From the NCBI GenBank assembly GCA_016765035.1, contig JAESQS010000163.1, positions 1 through 56,991 on the forward strand: a stretch of DNA of 56,991 bases, given 5' to 3'. Source of the stretch: Kordiimonadaceae bacterium (GTDB lineage Bacteria > Pseudomonadota > Alphaproteobacteria > Sphingomonadales > Kordiimonadaceae). The position numbers and the translations under genes were made by a program. The notes beneath the pieces are model-generated. The model was given only the letters and a program-made list of their open reading frames with translations, did not search any database and was not told where the DNA came from. Positions 54,401 through 56,991 of this stretch are shown here, piece by piece (position 1 is the first letter of the stretch; every line of letters starts with the position of its first letter).

Positions 54401-56991
54401 CGTCAAATTGGGTATATTGAAGCCTCTGCCAATGGTTCCCCCGTGGGGGACAGCATTGAACTGCGTGCGCTAAAGAGGGTGTATAATAGCCTGTCACCAG
54501 AGCAGAAAGTTAACTGCACTATTGGGTCGGTGAAAAGCAACATAGGCCATGCGGAGGCTGCTTCTGGCCTTGCCCAATTGACCAGAGTTTTATTGCAGTT
54601 TGAACATAAAAAATTCGCTCCCTCCTTTAATAACCAGATGCAGGATGAGGCAGCGTTGATTTTTGCGGATACGCCTTTTGCCGTTCAAAATACGCTTACC
54701 CCTTGGACACAGCCCTATATTGATGGGCAGTTAACGCAGCGCTGTGCCGCGATTAGTTCGTTTGGGGCTGGGGGCTCTAATGTGCATCTGGTCCTTCAGG
54801 AAGCACCAGAATATGCGCGCCGCCAAGAACAGGCACCCGAGAATGCCGAAGCCGGGTATCGGCATCCCTTTTTGTTTACAGCCAGAACCCCGGAACAGCT
54901 TGAAACTGTTATCTCGCAGATGGAAATATATATTGCCCAGAACCAGTATGTGCCGATTGCGCGTGTTGCGCAAACGTTGCAACTGGGCCGTGAACAGATG
55001 GCGTGTTCCATTACCTTGGTTGCGCGGGATAGGGAGGAACTATTGGCGCAGATGCAGGCGTTCCGCGATGGGCGGCATGATGCCTTAACAGCACCGTCTG
55101 ATAGTAGCGTTAATGATTTTGGCCAAAAACTAGAGCACCCCTTGGATTTGCCGGCGTATCCGTTTGCGCGTGACCGACACTGGATCAAACACAAGGAACT
55201 GGCGATCAGTCCTGAGGAAGCGCGCGTTATGGTGGCGTCTGTATTGGACGGCTTAATCGGGATAGTTGCCCGCGAACAGGGCGTGGACTTTGACACAATT
55301 GACCCGGCAATGCAGTTGCGGGCGCTTGGTGTAGATTCGATGATTGGCATGCAACTGATCCATCATATTGAAGAAACCACAGGGTTGGTTATCGGGCACC
55401 AGGATTTGGATCAGTTAGCAACGTTGCGGCAGCTTGCAGAACAACTAGATAGTAAAAATACGCGGCAACCATACCCGCTAGAAAGCAGAAATACTCCTTT
55501 AGAAACTGCGGCGGCGTTTGGCCCTATATCAGGCCCTTGGCAATGTGAGATGGGAGAGGGGCAAAAGGGTATTTGGGTTGCGCAAATTATGCAGCCGGAA
55601 AGCAGCGCTTATAATGTCCCGTTGGCTTTTAAAACCAAAGGAATTGATAAGGATTTACTGTCAGCAGCTTGCTTCTGGTTGCTGGATAGATACCCAATTC
55701 TAAGTGCGCGGGTTGATGATGTCGCCGATCAGCCAAGGTTGGTGGCCAAGCCTGTGGAGGAAGTTTTAAGCATTCTTCCCACGCCAAAAGCGATTGATAT
55801 TCTTGCTTTTGTCCGGCACAGAGCAGCACGCCCTTTCGATATGGCTAAGGAAGCGAAGGTCCGATTTGAACTGTTGACCCAAAAACCTCTGGAGCAAGAA
55901 GAAGGGCTTTTACTTATCCTTGCTCATCATCTGGTTGTTGATGGGGTTTCAATGGCGGTGCTTGGTCAGGAATTATGGCGCGTTTACGAACAGCTTCTGG
56001 CAGGTGTTACGCCGTCGTCGCCTTCGTATCACACACAGGCTGACTACGCCCATTTTGTTGCATGGGAACAAGAATATGCAGCCAGTGACAAAGGCCAAGG
56101 TGAATTGGCCTATTGGCGGGAACATTTAAGCGGTGAACTACCTGTGCTTGATTTGCCGCCTGACTGCGTGCCTTCCAGCGGTGGGCTTGATGGTCAAACG
56201 CTGGAAATTAAGTTGCCAGCTATTGTTGTCGCCGCAGCATCGGCAACCGCGCGCCGCTTGGGCATTAGCCAGGCATCCTACTATTTGGGTTTGTTCGCGA
56301 TATTGCTTTATCGGTATACAGGCCAAAGTGAGATGATAGTTGGGGTGCCAACGCTGCGTAGGCCGAAGCGATTCTTTGAAAATACTATTGGGTATTGCGC
56401 CAATATGATTGCTGTTCGGATGGCGGTTGAGGGGCAGATGCCAACAGAGGGTGTTTTAAAAACAATCCACAATCAGCTAACCGAAGGGATAGACCACGCA
56501 TCTTATCCTTTTGCAGCCATTGCCCGCGAATTTAGCGGTGCTACCCAAGGTAAGCTGCCGTATCAGGTAACCTATGCCTACCAAAATTTTGCACAGGGCT
56601 CAGGGGAAGTGCACCAGCTTGCCAAAGGCGAAGTGAGCTTTTTCCCTCAGCTGCGCCAGGGTAGCGATTGCGCCCTTGGCTTGGATTTATTTGAAGATGC
56701 AAAAGGATTATCGGTTGTGGCCGCATATGACGGCGGGCGCTTTTCTCAGGAAATGATGAAAACCCTGTTGAAGCATTTTCAGGAATTGGTTGCTGAAGTG
56801 GCGACCAGACCCGAACGACCTGTTGCTAATCAGGGGATGTTGAGCGAGTTGGAGCAAAACCAATTGCTGCAAAGCTGGAGTGGCTCTGAAAATAAGGCCC
56901 CGTCAGGCCCGCTAGTGATTGATGCATTCCGTCGCCAAGTGAAGAAAACGCCGAAGGCGGTTGCGCTGATTTTTGAGGGTACAGAAATAAG
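39476..56991 (+). CDS. giant trans-AT PKS-NRPS hybrid, modules 6(ACP)-11 plus C-A, open at the window edge
   Basis: The frame starts at the ATG at 39476, one base after the FMO stop, and stays open to the last base, giving at least 5838 residues. Domain order is ACP6, KS7-DH-KR-ACP, KS8-ACP, KS9-DH(variant)-ACP, KS10-KR-ACP, KS11(no HGTGT His)-ACP, condensation domain and the first residues of an adenylation domain. No AT is encoded, as in the first PKS. The short N-terminal stretch before ACP6 (about 1-55) is Lys/Glu/Ala-rich and could serve as a docking helix. After oxygen insertion at module 6, modules 7-10 extend the chain four times. KS11 passes it on unchanged and the NRPS module condenses it with an amino acid. 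The A-domain code, the last carrier and the release domain lie beyond the window. Confidence 0.95.
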   Translation, partial: MTSSDTYTLKARMAAQLEAELLERAQKRCKENANMAALKASRTPDMQSSAPKLQITPKEPDEASRLAFDVARLAGEALHIPEDQLDPTENLANFGVDSIAITEVMLRISRFFGISVAPTTFFEAKHLDDLSAILQSRYGKAIAAFYDKQPQKDEAVSDVPQPQAWTAPKAWLKRHQAAQVAVSIALVGASDAAPGIASKKAAETASKLQGQASPVLVPEAQSTPNASAKGRPAPRASNPEEPIAVISMEGAFPRSADIAALAVHLQNGDDCIEEVPADRWDWRSVDGDPKKGPYTPVKYGGFVPQHDRFDAAFFNISPREAELIDPQHRVFMTSVWKLIEKAGYASGSLSGKKVSIFLGINLLDHVDAVNRAGIMDARQMTGLGHAFCPNRLSYMLDVHGPSQVVDTACSSSLVAIHRAVMSIRHEGCEMAIAGGANLMLSANQHILFSKTGMLAEDGRSKTFSQQADGYGRADGVGALLLKPLRVAERDGDQILGVITGSAEQHSGQGSSLTAPNSAAQARMIVEAHRRAEVDPRSIGYVECHGTGTPLGDPAEVEGLKLAFAQRYEDLGLDTPTTPYVGLGTVKSNIGHTETAAGVAGVIKTLLSLQQRTLFKTLHCADVNPLLELDDTPFYLMQEAGAWNAAKIDGKEVPRRACVSSFGAGGGNAHIVLEEYQPPAPERCRDTVVTRPVVIPLSAKSATALGKMAGNLRAFVVGISLDDLAYTLQVGRDAMRYRAAFVALSSDDLLTQIDAFIGGQNGPDNSEIIEGVAARGSKITVDPKGHDPVTLARKWAEGATVNWDRLYAKTGNRRIQLPTYPFDTKKFSLPGQAPEGCAPADVVPSIPRLLLPTPAGENCFSLTLSGDEFFLRDHQVMGKAILPGVAYLEMVRASAAQILEDTIQLSNVVWLKPLVIEARTTLNIEFSKLDEGALQARIYHLTEAGGRTEHAQVKVKSAQTAEMPMVDIAAIQATHQQHHEASQVYSVFASMGLVYGPGHQSVADISVGTAKAGGRQVLGRLVLPGVVPQEADSFGLHPSLMDGAFQAVAGMVLQADGSAPQETALPFALDSLVQFGPWESNMWVHIQTASLERAGSQIQKADIDLIGGDGTVRVRIEGFTARKAVNKQAPAMGAHLFQPVWQPLEDKAHVPKGFVERHLYLAEEFYTDAKWHAAREGWGIHSLGAYASGSLAETYGHLATQLLAGLQGLTKPARMQPTLLQILVPEDIEREPLTGLTGMIRSAAKEYAALHVQFITANPDVTVDALLRNLDRAIAAPSGARLRISNAGVQQAVWEHSSVLKAKAVWALRDNAAYLITGGSGGIARLLTRYILDTTAEAAIILASRSPLDLADAVWLTNSERARVRHITVDVADMDSVSQLVADIDSNHQQISGVFHAAGVLDDKALSAKSAASLAKILAPKVAGVENLDKALGTQPLDFMILFSSISSALGNPGQTDYAAANGFMDGYALMRDARRERGLCFGTTVSIAWPLWQDGGMEMAKSGQTNMTRLTGLTLLQTDDALAAMEAIMRSDAGHCLVTSGNLDQIHRLVKNEDATKIVASKIPEKGVNASQSIAQINTTESLQSCLMSALKRIVSEQLKVSVEDLDPEEQLPEYGFDSIGFAQLANALNEHFSLDIIPTLFFECPTLRELSEYLISEHGDAVITVLGGATKQPTVEDSDKGREAVEDAFEAKSQPFTPRAPTAISELQDEAIAIVGMSGQFPQAPNLEVYWRNLSSNLDAISEIPEDRWNWKDYWGDPLSQPGRTNIKWGGFIDNVGAFDPDFFGISRPEARLIDPQQRLLLTEAWRLMEDAGYAPHTLSGSNTGVFIGTADSAYGRIVADDIEKIEGYTMAGLAPSLGPNRISYYYNLRGPSVAVETACSSALVAVHRAIEAIEAGRCDSAIAGGINLLLSPHTYVGFSKAGMLSPEGRCKTFGADANGYARGEGVGLVYLKKLSAAKRDGDRILAVVRASGENHGGRASSLTAPNPKAQAELLRDVYSRAGFDPRTVGYIEAHGTGTPMGDPIEVEALKVAFDDLGDEAQSHFGEAAASAPCGIGSVKSNIGHLEIAAGIAGLIKLVLQIRNATLVKSLHCEDLNPYLKLDDSAFYVVDKNQPWVRTKDQQGQSLPYRAGVSSFGFGGSNAHIVVEEYIDTETVAAQETAHNSPQMIVLSARTENQLREWAGQLRSAVADSQAGLTSIAHTLQASRDAMEHRLAFVCETKESLITKLDTYLSKGEDQGLYTGQIKGNRETISILETDATLRNATEQLVQQGSFDSLLALWVRGFNVNWANMSAGENIPKAMLPGYPFDKTIYWGAQTAPKQARSNLAPIAPSSVRQEAAATAPVGASKHILETLVNLAAQVLEVEVSVLDVDVELGDFGFDSIVMTTFAGQVNEALGLGLSPADFFEYSTLSQLSEHIGEAEGIIATPVAPVTPVTQAPSPPEQTPEAAPVSSSPSEHSSMSQSLEDDPVVIVGYSCNFPGAPDAASFWRSLEAGKETITRIPEDRWDWQAVHGDPKTQAGKTDIHWGGFCDGVFEFDPLFFNISPREAVLMDPQQRLLMMHVWNAIEDAGHAPTALAGQKVGIFAGTAASDYRHTIADAGGNEGYVATGSVASIGPNRMSYFLDFHGPSEPVETACSSSLVALHRAVRSLYEGECDMALAGGVNTILTPDAHVNFSKAGMLSPDGHCKTFSDKANGYVRGEGVGVLYLKRLSAAERDGDSVRAIIRGSGVNHGGRANSLTAPNTVAQASLLRDVYASAGIDPSHLGYIEAHGTGTGLGDPVEINGLKSAFGAASDQAGQPNPSVCGIGSVKTNIGHLELAAGVAGIIKVLLQLEHKTLVPSLNCTEINPHITLEGTPFEIIRNKRPWAAITDAAGKSLPRLAGVSSFGFGGVNAHIVLEEYKHRPAKEAPSADFNSPAVFVLSAKNSDALRRRAQDLYAVLDTNRFGDTDRDNMAYTLQVGRTAMASRLAVVSGSLTGLRDLLQVFLKGGSDACLFEGDAAGRGQGQHGQDNQDNQDASSLAVAWVSGQPVNWPMPVAGTAQRLVLPHYPFARDTYNASCETVAPASNATKEIASAAEGNPASGIILEAEAFYLKDHNVRGQRILPGAMGLELVRSAFAGAQNLKPVILKRVSWRRPLVLDVGCMTAEIKLTVMQEKETAFALCGEDGGADYMRGVITEPALGEAVPQLDIEGALSKAPRVISRDWLYDGYEKLGIIYGPTFRVVDKVWAGQDTLVARLCLPEITDASGTATNGDAFAMHPAMLEGAFHAVLALFADDTQGTIAFPVGVDALSFLAPTASKMWAVLRVQSQTAGMHKIDIDLVDDAGQVCIAVEGFSLRELPLETTAKPAAVPAKPSSSENEGIEQYFKALVSRHTDIPVDTIELAKPLEQYGIDSLLISQLTTALEDDFGPIPTTLFFEHLTLASLVGYFVAEHSAALAAVTGVKQPAGSSPLVTTPDAVKFTKPSDDCQDIAIIGLAGRYPQAQTVDEFWQNLVSGRDSITEVPITRWDHASLQEKAGQNFNINSKWGGFVDDIDKFDPLFLNISPAQAHYMDPQERLFMQCAWETLEDAGYTRETLAPSLPPMTGGNVGVFVGVMWQEYQLYGAERLAAGAPPLALSGNSASVANRVSHFCNFQGPSIAVDTMCSSSLTAIHLACASLRSGGCSVALAGGVNLTVHPNKYIGLAQGNFLSSTGRCESFGKGGDGYVPSEGVGSVLLKPLAQAVADKDQIYGVIQASSLNHGGTTNGYTVPNPNAQAALIQRTMDMAGVSPEAISYVEAHGTGTALGDPIEIAALTKAYRRQTTQQGYCAIGSVKSNIGHGESAAGIAGLSKIMLQFKHGKLVPSLHAETLNPGIDFDKTPFVVQRQLGNWNQPEINGQLLPRIAGLSSFGAGGANAHLILAEYQQAVPDQADAQQFLFPFSAHDEGALQLVLKRFRARLETLAPQDLAAAAYVLQHGREGFKERLAIVATGKGELARCLDGILGLDGILVNAGANTQAHGTFRGQAKYGGEAVDVPPTDLYDTARLWVVGAATNWSQFWHGPVPGRISLPTYPFKNARYWIPGEQPNKPEAESRIPVPLLYVPDWQVSGANQLDCSQQGYTNGGASKQDWLILCGVSDALCAEIQAATPDANLLVLPGGDKAVTADIFADHAARLMAMLQERLKENTGRCVVQLLVPADRDGKLFTGLGGMLRTVSQETHHIYGQLISLEGRIPEDIALLLQQDRASAEQDPDVKYLHGQRLVRKWRELDDISVLQSLSWKPGGVYLITGGAGGIGLHIASEMAASGRKPVLWLFGRSPLSTEKVAQLEALPARVNYRQVDVSDGEAVAALVAEIRQCDGRIDGVVHSAGLTRDGIIARKTAKDLQAVLSPKVAGLMNLDAAIGDEPLDFMLLMASVSGALGNAGQADYATANAFLDGFAEYRNQQVVDGLRCGHTLSVDWPYWRDGGLQLDAKFIQDMGRQYGVLPLEHQSALLVLQFGMKFQDLSQMLVLNGDHNRLRKMMQPSSVAVSADKRAALFVPKPKVMASAMAGSGAGAISRGQSISTHHRFLTELVTTAFAQVLQIDPEQLDMDMTIDRFGVDSVYSLTIIEHMEKVLGTLPPTLLFEYATINKLIEFLATEFPPATLEATGDAVGVNAVETPSGPAHSLGKSAGVDTPNSGTTHPAAAAQDKDIAIIAVSGRYPDADNTDALWKMMAEGGDGITEVPPERWDMEAIYSSSKGKPGSSHSKWGGFIKDIDCFDAAFFDFTPREADLSDPQVRLFLETTWHLMERAGHTRTHLKQHYNCKVGMFVGAMYQQYNAFGTDPDSQSLLMLSSYAAIANRASFFFDMQGPSVAVDSMCSSGLQAVHQACQSLHSGECRLAVAGGVNLSIHPGKYIGLSRLGLMGSHDQSRAFAKDADGYLPSEGVGAVLLKPLADAVRDRDNVLGVIKGSSANHAGHSAGFAVPNIDAQAQLIEENLQQSGVDVRQIGYIEASANGSPVGDSIELRALKRVYNSLSPEQKVNCTIGSVKSNIGHAEAASGLAQLTRVLLQFEHKKFAPSFNNQMQDEAALIFADTPFAVQNTLTPWTQPYIDGQLTQRCAAISSFGAGGSNVHLVLQEAPEYARRQEQAPENAEAGYRHPFLFTARTPEQLETVISQMEIYIAQNQYVPIARVAQTLQLGREQMACSITLVARDREELLAQMQAFRDGRHDALTAPSDSSVNDFGQKLEHPLDLPAYPFARDRHWIKHKELAISPEEARVMVASVLDGLIGIVAREQGVDFDTIDPAMQLRALGVDSMIGMQLIHHIEETTGLVIGHQDLDQLATLRQLAEQLDSKNTRQPYPLESRNTPLETAAAFGPISGPWQCEMGEGQKGIWVAQIMQPESSAYNVPLAFKTKGIDKDLLSAACFWLLDRYPILSARVDDVADQPRLVAKPVEEVLSILPTPKAIDILAFVRHRAARPFDMAKEAKVRFELLTQKPLEQEEGLLLILAHHLVVDGVSMAVLGQELWRVYEQLLAGVTPSSPSYHTQADYAHFVAWEQEYAASDKGQGELAYWREHLSGELPVLDLPPDCVPSSGGLDGQTLEIKLPAIVVAAASATARRLGISQASYYLGLFAILLYRYTGQSEMIVGVPTLRRPKRFFENTIGYCANMIAVRMAVEGQMPTEGVLKTIHNQLTEGIDHASYPFAAIAREFSGATQGKLPYQVTYAYQNFAQGSGEVHQLAKGEVSFFPQLRQGSDCALGLDLFEDAKGLSVVAAYDGGRFSQEMMKTLLKHFQELVAEVATRPERPVANQGMLSELEQNQLLQSWSGSENKAPSGPLVIDAFRRQVKKTPKAVALIFEGTEI
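39650..39890 (+). other. ACP6, N-terminal carrier domain completing split module 6
   Basis: Residues about 60-135 of the second PKS form an ACP with Ser98 in FGVDSIAIT. It has no KS of its own in this protein, so it must pair with KS6 at the end of the first PKS and probably with the FMO encoded between them. A long Ala/Pro/Lys-rich linker separates it from KS7. Confidence 0.88.
40196..44470 (+). other. PKS module 7: KS-DH-KR-ACP
   Basis: KS7 has Cys409 in DTACSSS and CHGTGTPLGD. The DH has His873 in DHQVMGKAILPG and Asp1041 in LMDGAFQ, and looks active. The KR has GGSGGIA near 1318, where the last Gly of GxGGxG is Ala, with LDD in its stereochemistry loop (suggesting a B-type KR) and Tyr1457 in DYAAAN. 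ACP7 has Ser1619 in YGFDSIG. A double bond is the expected result. Confidence 0.88.
44606..46740 (+). other. PKS module 8: KS-ACP
   Basis: KS8 has Cys1881 in ETACSSA (Glu in place of the usual Asp), AHGTGTPMGD and SNIGH, so it should condense. Only the linker separates it from ACP8, with Ser2385 in FGFDSIV. With no reductive domain it should leave a beta-ketone unless a trans-acting enzyme intervenes. A Pro/Ala/Ser-rich linker leads to KS9. Confidence 0.88.
46886..49800 (+). other. PKS module 9: KS-DH(variant)-ACP
   Basis: KS9 has Cys2640 in ETACSSS and AHGTGTGLGD. The DH-like domain keeps His3101 in KDHNVRGQRILPG, but the second motif is MLEGAFH, with Glu3269 where DHs have Asp and His in place of Gln. 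There is no KR, so a plain dehydration has no beta-hydroxyl to act on. ACP9 has Ser3400 in YGIDSLL. The domain could be a cyclase of the pyran-synthase kind, a double-bond shifter, or inactive. Confidence 0.82.
49898..53370 (+). other. PKS module 10: KS-KR-ACP
   Basis: KS10 has Cys3651 in DTMCSSS, EAHGTGTALGD and SNIGHGE. The KR (about 4089-4509) has GGAGGIG near 4277 and Tyr4416 in DYATAN. ACP10 has Ser4590 in FGVDSVY. The expected result is a beta-hydroxyl. Its post-KS linker contains a small 18-base tandem duplication (51429-51464). Confidence 0.87.
51429..51464 (+). repeat. 18-bp in-frame tandem duplication in the KS10 linker
   Basis: GTCTTGATGGAATTCTGG at 51429-51446 is followed directly by the same sequence with one C-to-T change. 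It adds six residues (LDGILG repeated). The single mismatch shows that it is recent. It lies in a surface linker and probably has no functional effect. Confidence 0.9.
53510..55460 (+). other. PKS module 11: non-elongating KS0-ACP
   Basis: KS11 keeps Cys4849 in DSMCSSG and His5025 in SNIGH, but the HGTGT segment reads EASANGSPVGD, with Ser4984 replacing the decarboxylation histidine. Such KS0 domains transfer the chain without extending it. ACP11 has Ser5288 in LGVDSMI. KS0-ACP units are common just before an NRPS module, as here. Confidence 0.9.
55530..56991 (+). other. NRPS condensation domain and start of adenylation domain (cut by window)
   Basis: The C domain has the catalytic HHLVVDG motif (His5484, His5485, Asp5489), then PTLRRPKRF and YPFAAIAREF, a normal order for a chain-extending C domain. 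From about 56860 the sequence (LLQSWSG..., then VIDAFRRQVKKTPKAVAL) is the usual beginning of an adenylation domain. The amino-acid-selecting residues lie outside the window. Confidence 0.93.

Noticed and set aside
54796-55350. 184-codon antisense frame within PKS module 11
   Set aside because: Serine-rich shadow of the PKS coding strand, without motifs.
1-56991. tRNA or rRNA genes, CRISPR arrays, insertion sequences, integrases
   Set aside because: None seen. The repeated similarity along the window is explained by paralogous KS, KR and ACP domains.

Overview
The window is a large part of a trans-acyltransferase (trans-AT) polyketide synthase / nonribosomal peptide synthetase gene cluster. 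It is almost wholly coding and looks close to half G+C. A Gram-negative proteobacterium is suggested by SyrD/PvdE-type exporter genes, a signal-peptide-bearing periplasmic Ntn hydrolase and Sfp-type/trans-AT PKS enzymes. The closest chemistry I recall, sesbanimide, comes from marine alphaproteobacteria, but I cannot name a genus from the sequence.

Layout, left to right. (a) Positions 1-2296: two tandem SyrD/PvdE-like cyclic-peptide-exporter ABC half transporters, the first cut by the window edge. (b) 2344-5731 (+): a PedC/PksD-like acyl hydrolase/AT, a free-standing ACP and an asparagine-synthetase-like amidotransferase (AMT). (c) 12708-5728 (-), one leftward operon: periplasmic choloylglycine-hydrolase-family amidase, TauD-like Fe(II)/2OG enzyme, cytochrome P450 (frameshifted), then a complete beta-branching (HCS) cassette of HMG synthase, donor ACP, decarboxylating KS with Cys->Ser, and ECH. 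(d) 12709-12892: a divergent region with a perfect 14-bp inverted repeat. (e) 12893-14513: metallophosphoesterase and, convergent to it, an Sfp-type phosphopantetheinyl transferase. (f) 14697-17000: AT-ER fusion, the only canonical malonyl AT seen. (g) 17059-38166: a 7035-residue PKS. (h) 38173-39474: flavin monooxygenase. (i) 39476 to the window end: a second giant PKS-NRPS of at least 5838 residues, still open at the edge.

Reading the assembly line: [ACP + AMT loading] - M1 KS-DH-KR-ACP - M2 KS-B-ACP - M3 KS-KR-ACP - M4 KS-(ACP-like insert)-MT-ACP - M5 KS-ECH-ECH-ACP-ACP - M6 KS-DH* // discrete FMO // ACP - M7 KS-DH-KR-ACP - M8 KS-ACP - M9 KS-DH(variant)-ACP - M10 KS-KR-ACP - M11 KS0-ACP - C-A(cut). 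No cis-AT is present.

The AMT/ACP pair followed by KS-DH-KR-ACP and KS-B-ACP is the signature of glutarimide formation. In that pathway malonamyl-ACP is extended to an unsaturated amide thioester, a KS-B module adds a malonyl unit in Michael fashion, and the amide nitrogen closes the ring. The FMO lying between the two halves of module 6 suggests Baeyer-Villiger-type oxygen insertion into the chain. M5 plus the HCS cassette gives a beta-carbon branch, M4 an alpha-methyl, and the terminal NRPS module an amino acid. Taken together I infer a sesbanimide-like glutarimide polyketide-amino acid hybrid. The PvdE-like exporters plus the periplasmic amidase suggest export followed by amide-bond trimming, though this is inference. 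No regulator, thioesterase or obvious resistance gene lies in the window.
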